64,000 bases of DNA, taken from the NCBI RefSeq assembly GCF_900115225.1, contig NZ_FOVR01000002.1, forward strand, positions 310,001 through 374,000, in the 5' to 3' direction. Position 1 is the first letter of the stretch; the number at the start of each line of letters is the position of its first letter. Shown piece by piece: positions 52,104 through 60,081 of this stretch. Source of the stretch: Cohaesibacter marisflavi (GTDB lineage: Bacteria; Pseudomonadota; Alphaproteobacteria; Rhizobiales; Cohaesibacteraceae). Both the position numbers and the translations under genes were made by a program. The notes under the pieces were generated by a model, which ran no database searches, had not been told where the DNA came from, and saw only the letters and a list, made by a program, of their open reading frames with translations.

Positions 52104-52388
52104 TCAATGCCCCGATTTGCTCTGGTCGGATGTTTGTGTCTTGGCGTGGTCGCAGTGATCGCCCATGAAGCGGTGCATGACAAAATGCATCACGAGGCAC
52201 CCGATAATGGGCAACAAGGTAAGCAGGCGATTGCTTGAGGATGGATCATGACCGGATTCCATGAATATCGATGCCGCCGAGGCGACCATCAGCGTGCAGC
52301 AGATGGCCATCATCCATCCATGGCCCGTTTTGGGCATCAGGCGTGTCAGAAGAGATCGGGATACTGTGTTACGGGCATTCGCAGTCAT
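52104..52388 (-). CDS. Small membrane protein, DUF2933-like
   Basis: A 94-residue protein with two hydrophobic segments and a His-rich end (GCLVMHFVMHRFMGDHCDH). The pattern of two helices followed by an HxxxH/Met/Cys-rich tail matches DUF2933 proteins, which are often found with copper-handling genes. AGGTG lies 6 bases before ATG 52388; GTG 52397 is the alternative. Last gene of the small copper-type cluster. Function unknown; metal contact is inferred. Confidence 0.65.
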   Translation of the reverse strand: MTANARNTVSRSLLTRLMPKTGHGWMMAICCTLMVASAASIFMESGHDPSSSNRLLTLLPIIGCLVMHFVMHRFMGDHCDHAKTQTSDQSKSGH

Positions 52389-52494
52389 TACATTCACCTG
52401 TCGCGGGCGGCTCTAGGGTCGGCCAGCCTGCAAAATCGTGGATTCAAAGAAAGGGAGATCACAAAGGCAGCACTCACGCCAGCCATTGCAAACA

Positions 52495-52527
52495 AGAGGC
52501 CGCATAGTCACAGCGACCTCTCTTTTT
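52495..52527. terminator. Bidirectional terminator inside the small-protein cluster
   Basis: AGAGG-C-CGC (52495-52503) pairs with GCG-A-CCTCT (52513-52521) with one mismatch; CTTTTT follows on plus, and TTGTTT on minus. It lies just after the stop of the 52545 gene, so that gene and the DUF2933-like gene may not be fully co-transcribed. Confidence 0.6.
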
Positions 52528-52544
52528 CCTATGGAAGCTAAGGC

Positions 52545-52973
52545 TTAATTCGATGCCTGCGCTTCTTCTGTCAGAATGAGAGCCCAGCCATCGCTGAACT
52601 TGGAAACGGTCACTCTGTCATCCGGGCTGAGGCATGGATTGACACTCATGCGGTGATTATCGATTCCGGTCAGGATACTGCCGTTAGACAGCTGGATTTC
52701 GTTGCGGCAATGGTTGATGCCCTCTTCATCAGGAGCACAATCGCTGTCGCTTAGCACAGTGCCGACGACTGATTTCCCGGCTTGAGGCATGGCACCTTTC
52801 TGCACTTGCAGCAGATACCGTCCACCAGCGCCATTTTCCACCCAGGAAGAAATGCCCGCACCGGCAGGGATCTCGGGTTGTGCACTCATGGCAACCGGAG
52901 CGCTTACAAGAAAGGCAGCAACGCCAAGCCCGGCAATCGTTGAGAGCGATGCTTTACCGTTCAGTTTCAACAT
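52545..52973 (-). CDS. Secreted protein of unknown function
   Basis: A 142-residue protein with a clear signal peptide (AGLGVAAFLVSAPVAMSAQ). The mature part has three Cys (DCAPDEEGINHCRNE, VNPCLSP) and looks like a small periplasmic beta-rich protein. No family recognised. It ends 26 bases before the EF-hand gene would begin on the same strand, so the two are probably co-transcribed behind the copper-type promoter. Confidence 0.7.
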   Translation of the reverse strand: MLKLNGKASLSTIAGLGVAAFLVSAPVAMSAQPEIPAGAGISSWVENGAGGRYLLQVQKGAMPQAGKSVVGTVLSDSDCAPDEEGINHCRNEIQLSNGSILTGIDNHRMSVNPCLSPDDRVTVSKFSDGWALILTEEAQASN

Positions 52974-52999
52974 GATGTTCGTTCCTTCTCTCTTGCCTT

Positions 53000-53368
53000 T
53001 CAGTTGGCATCGCTAGACATGGGCATTCCATCACCATGATGGTTTGCCAATTCCGAGGCTTCGAGTTTGCCGTCCTTGTTCTTGTCCATATAGGTAAACA
53101 TGCGTTCATGCATGCTCTGGAACTCTTCCAGAGACAGAGATCCGTCTCCGTCTGTGTCAAGCATGACGATCATCATGTCGGGATGCATCATCATGCCTCT
53201 TCCCATCATTCCGCCAGACGTCATGGCACCAGACATCATGCCCTCTGACATCATGGAGCCTTGGGCTGGTGCTGGATCACCCGTGTGATGGGCAGGGTTG
53301 GCAAAGGCCATGCTCGTGCTGACGGTAAGAGCGGCAGCAGCCGCAGAAGCGAACAGAAAATTACGCAT
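53000..53368 (-). CDS. Secreted Met/His-rich EF-hand protein
   Basis: A 122-residue exported protein (signal peptide to about ANPAHH). A Met-rich run (GSMMSEGMMSGAM.., GRGMMMHPDMM) is followed by two EF-hand loops, DTDGDGSLSLEEF and DKNKDGKLEASE, and a His-rich tail. The Met/His-rich stretch resembles copper-binding segments of CopC/PcoE-like proteins; the EF-hands should bind Ca2+. A periplasmic metal buffer is likely. AGGAG-type sequence GGAGATG precedes the start. Confidence 0.8.
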   Translation of the reverse strand: MRNFLFASAAAAALTVSTSMAFANPAHHTGDPAPAQGSMMSEGMMSGAMTSGGMMGRGMMMHPDMMIVMLDTDGDGSLSLEEFQSMHERMFTYMDKNKDGKLEASELANHHGDGMPMSSDAN

Positions 53369-53552
53369 GGATCATCTCCGTTAAATGCGTTGTCTTGAAC
53401 TAGCCGGCTGGAATGCGTCTGTTTTGGGCAGAAGACAGCAACCGGTTTCTATCGGTCGCCATAAGGAGCAACCGCTATTTGAGAAGAAGTGCCTGCACGG
53501 AGCCTTTCGGTGAACGCACCTGTAGCGTCAGCCAAAGCTCGGCAAGGCGGTA

Positions 53553-53891
53553 TCAAGACAAGACAATCGGAGGAGGAGTATCTGGCGGTGTGCGCGAACC
53601 GTAAAGCCCAGAGAACGCAACCGGATAGGGGATTGTGGGCGCAACGGGGTCCAGAACGCTGATTGCATTTTTTAAAAGCAGGAAGGAACAGACACCATCT
53701 GAAGCGCATGATTGATGCAGCATACCCTTTCCACATCCGGGAATCTGGGCCACCACGGCGCCAAGCTCAACGGCGGCTTCACTGCAGGAAACCGGCTGCA
53801 AATGCTCAAACGCAGCTGTTTGTCCTGCTCCGGCAAAAAGCCCGACCAGCAAGAGCACAGCAGCAAGGATGCTTTGCATTTGGCGATACAT
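53553..53891 (-). CDS. Small exported Cys-containing protein, copper-cluster type
   Basis: A 112-residue protein with a signal peptide (SILAAVLLLVGLFAGAGQTAA). The mature part has four Cys (SCSEAA, PGCGKG, SCASDGVC) and ends in the Pro-rich RTPPDTPPPI tail seen in DUF2946-type proteins. It is the first gene after a CueR/HmrR-type promoter at 53954-53984. ATG 53891 and ATG 53879 are both possible. Function unknown; a role in copper response is inferred from the promoter and the neighbours. Confidence 0.65.
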   Translation of the reverse strand: MYRQMQSILAAVLLLVGLFAGAGQTAAFEHLQPVSCSEAAVELGAVVAQIPGCGKGMLHQSCASDGVCSFLLLKNAISVLDPVAPTIPYPVAFSGLYGSRTPPDTPPPIVLS

Positions 53892-53953
53892 ATCAAGAGG
53901 TTCGCTTCAGTGTTAAATTCGCGGTCCGGGCAAATCCCGGTCTGTTCACTTTC

Positions 53954-53984
53954 CTTATAAAGTTTCCCCTAGGGGGAAGGTCAA
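53954..53984 (-). promoter_or_regulatory. MerR-type (CueR/HmrR-like) promoter with 19-bp spacer
   Basis: On the minus strand TTGACC (53979-53984) and TATAAG (53954-53959) are separated by exactly 19 bases. The spacer holds the perfect dyad TTCCCC-CTA-GGGGAA (53964-53978). The over-long spacer and the ACCTTCCCC..GGGGAA dyad are the hallmarks of copper-responsive MerR-family promoters such as that of copA. It drives the 53891 gene, about 60 bases downstream. Confidence 0.85.
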
Positions 53985-54029
53985 GGCAAAAATCACCATG
54001 TGATTTCAAGACAGGTGATATCCCAGACT

Positions 54030-54605
54030 TCAGGCGCGTGCAGCCATGACGAGGGCGCGCGCAGCCCGGCCAGCTTCCTCGATATAGGCCGGATCTTTGT
54101 GGATCAGCATGATGGAAAAGGCCCCTTCGAGCAAAAGGACAATCTGACGTGCGATCGCTGCTGGCGCAGGCGTCTGTGCGTCAGCAAGTTGGCCGGCCAG
54201 CCAGACTTCGAACTTTTTCTTGTGGGCCGCTCCCACCTTCATAGCCGGATGACCGGGAAGATTTGCCAACTCGGCTGCCGTGCGCAGGAAACCGCATCCC
54301 CTCCATTTCGGATGTCGGGCTGATTGGGCAAGCTGGAGGAAAATCGCCTCCACCTTGTCGCCGGCTTCTCCGCTCGCAGCCTTGTACCACGCCTCGTAAA
54401 GCGCAAGATTGGGCTGATCACGCGACGTGAGATAGGCCGTGATCAGGTCATCCTTGCTCTTGAAATGGTAGTAGAGTGTTTTCTTGGTGGTGCCAGCCTT
54501 TTCCGCGACAGCATCAACGCTGACGGCACGAATACCTTCCTGATAGAAAAGACGGTTTGCAGCATCGATTATGCGTTCACGGGCAGGTTTTGCAGGGGAA
54601 GGCAT
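54030..54605 (-). CDS. TetR-family transcriptional regulator
   Basis: A 191-residue repressor. N-terminal HTH (about 6-55: ARERIIDAANRLFYQEGIRA, VSVDAVAEKAGTTKKTLYYHF) and a helical ligand domain (CGFLRTAAELANLPGHPA). AGAGAGG lies 8 bases before ATG 54605; the frame extends to 54770 but overlaps the divergent gene. It is divergent from an enoyl-CoA hydratase with a palindrome between them, suggesting control by an acyl-CoA or organic compound. Confidence 0.92.
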   Translation of the reverse strand: MPSPAKPARERIIDAANRLFYQEGIRAVSVDAVAEKAGTTKKTLYYHFKSKDDLITAYLTSRDQPNLALYEAWYKAASGEAGDKVEAIFLQLAQSARHPKWRGCGFLRTAAELANLPGHPAMKVGAAHKKKFEVWLAGQLADAQTPAPAAIARQIVLLLEGAFSIMLIHKDPAYIEEAGRAARALVMAARA

Positions 54606-54638
54606 CCGGTCGACCTCTCTCTGGAAATACGCATGTAT

Positions 54639-54652
54639 ACTGACTAGTGAGT
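54639..54652. promoter_or_regulatory. TetR-type operator between the regulator and enoyl-CoA hydratase genes
   Basis: ACT-G-ACTAGT-G-AGT is a 14-base palindrome with a single symmetric mismatch pair, placed midway between the two divergent starts (54605 and 54709). It overlaps a TATACT at 54636-54641, so binding would block transcription. Confidence 0.6.
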
Positions 54653-54708
54653 TTGCCTGAAGAATGTCCTCCGTTAGCCTGTCTGTCAACATCGAGAGGA
54701 GAGACATC

Positions 54709-55506
54709 ATGCAAGCCGAACCCACCATACTCTTTGAGCAAAGAGACGCCGTTGCCCTGCTTACGCTCAATCGCCCTGAAAAACTGAATGCGCTTAATTA
54801 TGCGACAAATGACCGTCTGATGGTTCTTCTGGATCAAATAGAAGCGGATAGCTCTATCGGTGCGGTTATCCTGACCGGAGCTGGTGAGCGGGCCTTTTCC
54901 GCTGGAGGGGATATCCATGAATTCACCCAAAGCATCCGGTCCGGTGTCGAGGAAGCGGTACGCGAATTTTGCCGCCGAGGTCAGGCCATGACGGCCCGTC
55001 TGGAGGCCTTTCCAAAACCTGTGATCGTGGCGGTCAATGGCATTGCCTTTGGTGGGGGCTGCGAAATCACGGAAGCGGCTCATCTTGCAGTCGCATCCGC
55101 ACAGGCGCTTTTTGCCAAGCCTGAAATCAACATCGGCATCCCTCCCACGTTCGGGGGCACGCAGCGTTTGCCCCGTCTCGCCGGACGCAAACGGGCGCTT
55201 GAACTGTTGCTGACTGGCGACGCTTTCACCCCTGATCAGGCCTTGGCGTTAGGGCTCGTGAACAAGGTTGTTTCGCATGAAGCGCTTCTCCCTACCGCGT
55301 TTGATCTTGCAAACCGGATCTTGCGTCATTCTCCGCTCGCCGCATCACGCATCATTGCAGCGGTTACCAGAGGGCTAAACGCAGCGATTGATGAAGGGCT
55401 GCAGATAGAACGGGAGCAATTTGCGCGAATGTGCACCACAAAGGATGTGCTGGAAGGACTGGATGCGTGGATTGAGCGGCGCACTCCACACTATGCAGGA
55501 GAATAG
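54709..55506 (+). CDS. Enoyl-CoA hydratase/isomerase family protein
   Basis: A 265-residue crotonase. LTLNRPEKLNALN, the oxyanion-hole loop AFSAGGDIHEF and GIAFGGGCEIT with the first catalytic Glu are present, and AKPEINIGIPP carries the second Glu, so hydratase activity is plausible. GAGAGGAGAG precedes ATG 54709. The gene is alone on its transcript and controlled by the divergent TetR. The acyl-CoA substrate is unknown. Confidence 0.92.
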   Translation: MQAEPTILFEQRDAVALLTLNRPEKLNALNYATNDRLMVLLDQIEADSSIGAVILTGAGERAFSAGGDIHEFTQSIRSGVEEAVREFCRRGQAMTARLEAFPKPVIVAVNGIAFGGGCEITEAAHLAVASAQALFAKPEINIGIPPTFGGTQRLPRLAGRKRALELLLTGDAFTPDQALALGLVNKVVSHEALLPTAFDLANRILRHSPLAASRIIAAVTRGLNAAIDEGLQIEREQFARMCTTKDVLEGLDAWIERRTPHYAGE

Positions 55507-55587
55507 GGAGCGATTTGATTGAAGCCCACTGGCGCTGTGAGCTCATGCCCGTAGTGCAACCACAGGAAAAAGGAGAGCAAGGGAGGA

Positions 55588-56295
55588 CTAGAGCTGAAGC
55601 GCATCCTTTAGAGACAGGGAAGATTGCGGGCGCAGGTCGAGATCTGCCTCGATATGGTTGATATGGTGCAACATCATCTTGGTTGCCTGATCGAGATTGC
55701 CAGCTTCCAGCGCTTCCAGAATGCCGAAATGATCATCGCTGCCACAGCTGGATGTACCGGTCTTGCCATAAAGCGCGATGACGAGGGAGGAGCGTCCGAT
55801 TAGCTCTTCCATGAATTTCTTGAGAATGGCATTGCCCGCTACTTCGGCAAGCATCAGGTGGAAATCGCCCGACACCTTGATTTCCTCGCGTCGGGCTTTG
55901 GCTCCGTGATCTTCCTTCAGGAGCGCCTCTTTCTTCAACTGTTCGCGAAAGGCGGCAAAATCCTCCGCAGACATATTCTCGGCGGCCGATTGCAGAATGC
56001 CGGTCTCGATCAGACGGCGCGATGTGAAGATCTGGCGCGCTTCCTCCGGGGAAGGGTTGGACACAAAGGCCCCCTTGTTGCGTTCGCTGGTTACAAGCCC
56101 CTCGAATGCGAGCATCTGAAGGGCTGAGCGGGCAATCGTTCGGCTCACACTATAAAGGGAGCCCACTTCTGCTTCGGAAAGCTTGGCCCCGGGAGAAAGC
56201 CGTCTGTCGACGATGGCATCGCGCAACGTGTCCCGAATGGCTTTGGCGCGGTCCTCATGGCTGGCATCGCTGTCTGTCTGTCTGGGCGTCTTCAT
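55588..56295 (-). CDS. GntR-family transcriptional regulator, FCD subfamily
   Basis: About 235 residues: winged helix (LSEAEVGSLYSVSRTIARSALQML, GLVTSERNKGAFV) then FCD domain with His metal ligands (FHLMLAEVAGN, DDHFGILEAL, HHINHIEADL). ATG 56295 is chosen; ATG 56340 is in frame but lacks a ribosome site. It is divergent from the ABC-transporter/racemase operon and two operator-like palindromes lie in the gap, so it very likely represses both itself and that operon. Confidence 0.9.
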   Translation of the reverse strand: MKTPRQTDSDASHEDRAKAIRDTLRDAIVDRRLSPGAKLSEAEVGSLYSVSRTIARSALQMLAFEGLVTSERNKGAFVSNPSPEEARQIFTSRRLIETGILQSAAENMSAEDFAAFREQLKKEALLKEDHGAKARREEIKVSGDFHLMLAEVAGNAILKKFMEELIGRSSLVIALYGKTGTSSCGSDDHFGILEALEAGNLDQATKMMLHHINHIEADLDLRPQSSLSLKDALQL

Positions 56296-56406
56296 GATCT
56301 CGTTCAATTCTGAAAAGTCTGCTGGTGCCTTTAAAGGCATGGCCGTGGCGGGTTAAAAGGCCTGACATGGCGATACCATCTCTTTGCCAAATAGCCAACC
56401 AATAAC

Positions 56407-56440
56407 ATTGTATACAATAACACATTTGATTGAATACAAT
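56407..56440. promoter_or_regulatory. Two GntR operator palindromes 22 bp apart
   Basis: ATTGTATACAAT (56407-56418) is a perfect palindrome; ATTGAATACAAT (56429-56440) repeats it with one change. Their centres are 22 bases apart, two helical turns, so two dimers would bind the same face. FCD-type GntR proteins typically recognise such TTGTATACAA-like sites. Confidence 0.75.
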
Positions 56441-56623
56441 AGCCTGTTATTTGTGCATTCAAATGAGTAATATTTATGCATGCGTTATATGCATAGGCAG
56501 TCAAAAATGCAGGCAGAAAATCGGCCATGAGGAAAAAGCCTTATGATTCCGACTTGTTAGCCAGAAAAGGCAGTTTGGCACGGCATTTGCTCTTCCTTGT
56601 TGTGTGCTTAACGAGGAGTGACC

Positions 56624-57718
56624 ATGACAAGTGCTGCTGAAATCGAACTGGCGTCTGTGACAAAGTATTATGGCACGACCGCTGCAGTGGACCGGATCAG
56701 TCTCAAGATTGCGGCGGGATCCTATTCTTGTCTGCTGGGCCCCTCCGGCTGTGGCAAGTCGACCACCTTGCGCATGATCGCAGGGCATGAAGCCATCAGC
56801 GACGGTGACGTGGTGTTCGCCAACAAGGTCGTAAACGACCTGCCTCCGGCAAAGCGCGGCACGGCGATGATGTTCCAGTCCTACGCGCTGTTTCCCCATC
56901 TCGATCTGGTTGACAACGTCGCCTTTAGCCTCAAGATGAAGGGCGTCGAGAAGGAAAAACGCCGGGCCGAAGCCCGCGAGATGCTCGAACGCATGCAGCT
57001 GGAAGCCTATGCAGATCGCAGACCGGCGCAGCTATCCGGTGGCCAGCAACAGCGCGTCGCGCTTGCCCGTGCCCTGATAACGAAGCCTCAGGCCCTGTTG
57101 CTTGATGAGCCTCTTTCTGCGCTTGACCCCTTCCTCAAGATCCAGATGCGCGCCGAGTTGAAAAGCCTGCAGGCCTCCCTTGGCATGACCTTCGTTCATG
57201 TGACCCATTCCCAGGAAGAAGCAATGGCGCTGGCGGACCTGATTGTTGTGATGAATGACGGGCGGATCGAACAGGCGGCTTCGCCTCGTGAGATTTTTGA
57301 GAAACCGGCCACGCCCTTCGTGGCGCGCTTCATGGGCAATCACAATGTGATCACCGGTCGTCTCATCAACCATGACGGCGATCGCATCACCATCGAGACC
57401 GCAGGCGGAAGTCATTTCATCGGTCTCGGCGCGCACGGCGCATCCCAGGAAACAGCATCCATCGCCATCCGGACCGACCATGTGCGATTGGCGGATGAAG
57501 AAACACCCGGCTTCGGATTTTCCGGCTTTGTGACCAATGTCGAAGACCTTGGCGCAATGGTCAAACTTTCGGTGCAAGGCGCCGGAATCGAGACCTTCAC
57601 CATCGTCCTCAGGGACGCAGACTATTTCGCAAAACCGGTCAAGACCGGCGATGCGGTTCATCTTTCGTGGGCGGAAACAGAGACAGTCGTCCTCGGCGAA
57701 GTCAAAGCATCTAAATAA
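56624..57718 (+). CDS. ABC transporter ATP-binding protein, PotA family
   Basis: A 364-residue importer ATPase. Walker A GPSGCGKSTT, Q-loop MMFQSYALFPH, signature LSGGQQQRVALARAL, Walker B ALLLDEPLSALDP, switch His in HVTHSQEEAM, then a C-terminal TOBE domain. GAGGAG lies 6 bases before ATG 56624. It energises the permeases at 59178 and 60082. The family imports polyamines, opines, iron-chelates and related compounds; here the racemase suggests a hydantoin- or amino-acid-like substrate. Confidence 0.95.
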   Translation: MTSAAEIELASVTKYYGTTAAVDRISLKIAAGSYSCLLGPSGCGKSTTLRMIAGHEAISDGDVVFANKVVNDLPPAKRGTAMMFQSYALFPHLDLVDNVAFSLKMKGVEKEKRRAEAREMLERMQLEAYADRRPAQLSGGQQQRVALARALITKPQALLLDEPLSALDPFLKIQMRAELKSLQASLGMTFVHVTHSQEEAMALADLIVVMNDGRIEQAASPREIFEKPATPFVARFMGNHNVITGRLINHDGDRITIETAGGSHFIGLGAHGASQETASIAIRTDHVRLADEETPGFGFSGFVTNVEDLGAMVKLSVQGAGIETFTIVLRDADYFAKPVKTGDAVHLSWAETETVVLGEVKASK

Positions 57719-57774
57719 TCACCATAGCAATCACGAAAACAATCACCTCACAGGGATCTATACGGGAGAACATC

Positions 57775-59064
57775 ATGTCTGAGAAAAGCAAAAAACCATC
57801 CGGCATCAGCCGTCGAAGCCTTCTTAAAACCGGAGCCGCGGCTGCTGGTGCTGCCATCGGTTCGGGTGCCATCACCGGCTTCCCAACCATCTGGGCGCAA
57901 AATCCGATCACCCTGCGCCAGATCGGCACCGGCGTGTCCAACATCAACGCCATCGCCCAGAAATGTAAGGAAGATCTCGGTATTACGCTGGAAATGACGG
58001 CTCTGGATTCCGATTCTGCCGCCCAACGCGCAGTGACCCAGCCCAATTCCTATGATATCGCCGATATCGAATACTGGATTTTGAAGAAAGTCTTCCCGGC
58101 GGGTGTGATCCAGCCGATGGATACCAACAAGCTTACCTACTATGATCAGATCGTACCGCTTTTCAAAACCGGTAAATTGACCCCGGACAGCGAAATCGCA
58201 CAGGGCACCGCGCCTCACACGGTCGGCTTCGTGGAAGGCCCCGATTCCAAGACTTTCGCAAGCGGCGAGACCGAATGGTTCACGATGGTTCCCACCATCT
58301 ATAACGCCGACACGCTGGGCATTCGCCCGGATCTGGTCGGTCGCGACATCACCACCTGGGCTGACATTCTCGATCCGGCCTTCAAGGGTAAGACCTCTAT
58401 TCTGAATATTCCATCCATCGGCATCATGGATGCTGCCATGATCATGGAAGCAGCCGGCGAAATCACCTATGCCGACAAGGGCAACATGACCAAGGAAGAA
58501 ATCGACAAGACTATCGATTTCATGATCAAGGTGAAGCAGGATGGTCAGTTCCGCGCCTTCTGGAAGTCCTTCGATGAATCCGTCAACCTGATGGCGTCCG
58601 GCGAAGTGGTCATCCAGTCCATGTGGTCACCAGCGGTTGCCGCTGTTCGGTCCAAGGGCATTCCGTGCGTCTATCAACCACTCAAGGAAGGGTACCGCTC
58701 ATGGGGTGGTGGTCTGGGGCTTGCCGCACACCTCTCCGGTGCCGAGCTTGATGCTGCCTATGAATATATCAACTGGTACACATCCGGCTGGGTCGGCGGC
58801 TATCTCAACCGTCAGGGCTATTATTCCGCTTGTATGGAAACGGCCAAGAAATTCATGTCTGATGACGAATGGGGCTACTGGATTGAAGGCAAGCCAGCCC
58901 AGAAAGACATCCTCTCGCCAGAGGGCAAGATCATGGAAAAAGCCGGTGCTGTGCGCGATGGCGGTTCATTCGAAGAACGCATGGGCAGTGTTGCCTGCTG
59001 GAACTCCGTGATGGATGAAGATCGCTACATGGTGCGTCGCTGGAATGAGTTTATCGCATCCTGA
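57775..59064 (+). CDS. ABC transporter substrate-binding protein, PotD-type, Tat-exported
   Basis: A 429-residue binding protein. The N-terminus has ISRRSLLKTGAAAAGAAIG, a twin-arginine signal, so it is probably exported folded. The mature part has the extracellular solute-binding family-1 pattern (DIADIEYWILKKVF, TVGFVEGPDSKTF, GGGLGLAAHLSG). GGGAGAA precedes the ATG. It lies between the ATPase and permease genes. Ligand unknown. Confidence 0.92.
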   Translation: MSEKSKKPSGISRRSLLKTGAAAAGAAIGSGAITGFPTIWAQNPITLRQIGTGVSNINAIAQKCKEDLGITLEMTALDSDSAAQRAVTQPNSYDIADIEYWILKKVFPAGVIQPMDTNKLTYYDQIVPLFKTGKLTPDSEIAQGTAPHTVGFVEGPDSKTFASGETEWFTMVPTIYNADTLGIRPDLVGRDITTWADILDPAFKGKTSILNIPSIGIMDAAMIMEAAGEITYADKGNMTKEEIDKTIDFMIKVKQDGQFRAFWKSFDESVNLMASGEVVIQSMWSPAVAAVRSKGIPCVYQPLKEGYRSWGGGLGLAAHLSGAELDAAYEYINWYTSGWVGGYLNRQGYYSACMETAKKFMSDDEWGYWIEGKPAQKDILSPEGKIMEKAGAVRDGGSFEERMGSVACWNSVMDEDRYMVRRWNEFIAS

Positions 59065-59110
59065 TAAGCGGAATTGCCGGCCGAAAATCCCTCAACGGCC
59101 CAATAGGCCT

Positions 59111-59132
59111 CTTCCCGGTTTCGCACCGGGGG
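59111..59132 (+). repeat. Intercistronic hairpin after the binding-protein gene
   Basis: CCCGGT (59114-59119) pairs with ACCGGG (59125-59130), loop TTCGC, with a G-T extension. No U-run; it lies 18-65 bases after the binding-protein stop and may set the binding-protein to permease ratio. Confidence 0.45.
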
Positions 59133-59177
59133 GAGGTTGAATAGATATCTTGAAGCAGCAACAGGAAGCAGGCAAAG

Positions 59178-60080
59178 ATGAGTGACGCTGAAGCCAACGC
59201 ACCAAAAGCCATTTCTCCGGTTCGATCGTTTTCGATCGCATCACTGTCTGCCTATCTGCAGGCGCTTCCCCTGGCGCTCATTCTGGGCGCCTTTCTCCTG
59301 TTACCGATCATCATGATCGCGGTGGTGAGCTTCTGGGATTATGACTTTGCTCGCATGTATCCCGATTTTGTCACCTTCAACTATGGCGAAACGCTTGGCT
59401 CCTGGGTGACCTGGAAGACATATCTCAACACCCTCAGATATGCCGCGATGGTCTGGGCAGTCACTCTGGTCATTGGTTTCTGGGTGGCCTATTTTCTGGC
59501 TTTCCATGTAAAGACAGCTACGATACAGACCGTGTTGTTTCTGATCTGCACGGTGCCATTTCTCACGTCCAACATCATACGCATGATTTCATGGATACCG
59601 GTTCTGGGACGCAATGGGCTGATTAACACGGCACTCGTTGATCTCGGCCTGATACCGGCCCCCATCGAGTGGCTGCTTTATTCCGATTTCGCGGTTGTTC
59701 TGGCCATGGTTCACCTCTACAGCCTGTTCATGGTGGTTCCGATCTTCAATACCATGATGCGCATTGATCGCTCCTTGGTAGAAGCGGCCCGAGACGCTGG
59801 CGCGTCGGGCTGGCAAATTCTGACCAATGTCATCATTCCGTTGGCAAAACCCGGCATGGCCATCGGTACGATTTTTGTCGTTACCCTTGTCATGGCCGAT
59901 TTCATCACGGTGCAGGTGATGTCCGGTGGCCAGAGCGCCTCGGTAGCCTTGATGATGAAAAACGAGATGTCCCTGCTGCAATATCCCGCCGCCGCCGCCA
60001 ATGCCGTCATTCTCTTGACGCTGGTGCTGATCATGGTCGCAGGTATCCTGCGCGTCGTCGACATTCGCAAGGAGCTCTGA
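59178..60080 (+). CDS. ABC transporter permease, PotB-like
   Basis: A 300-residue inner-membrane permease with six hydrophobic helices and the EAA loop (VEAARDAGASGWQILTNV) that contacts the ATPase. It starts 114 bases after the binding-protein stop and is followed one base later by the second permease. Confidence 0.94.
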   Translation: MSDAEANAPKAISPVRSFSIASLSAYLQALPLALILGAFLLLPIIMIAVVSFWDYDFARMYPDFVTFNYGETLGSWVTWKTYLNTLRYAAMVWAVTLVIGFWVAYFLAFHVKTATIQTVLFLICTVPFLTSNIIRMISWIPVLGRNGLINTALVDLGLIPAPIEWLLYSDFAVVLAMVHLYSLFMVVPIFNTMMRIDRSLVEAARDAGASGWQILTNVIIPLAKPGMAIGTIFVVTLVMADFITVQVMSGGQSASVALMMKNEMSLLQYPAAAANAVILLTLVLIMVAGILRVVDIRKEL

Positions 60081-60081
60081 G

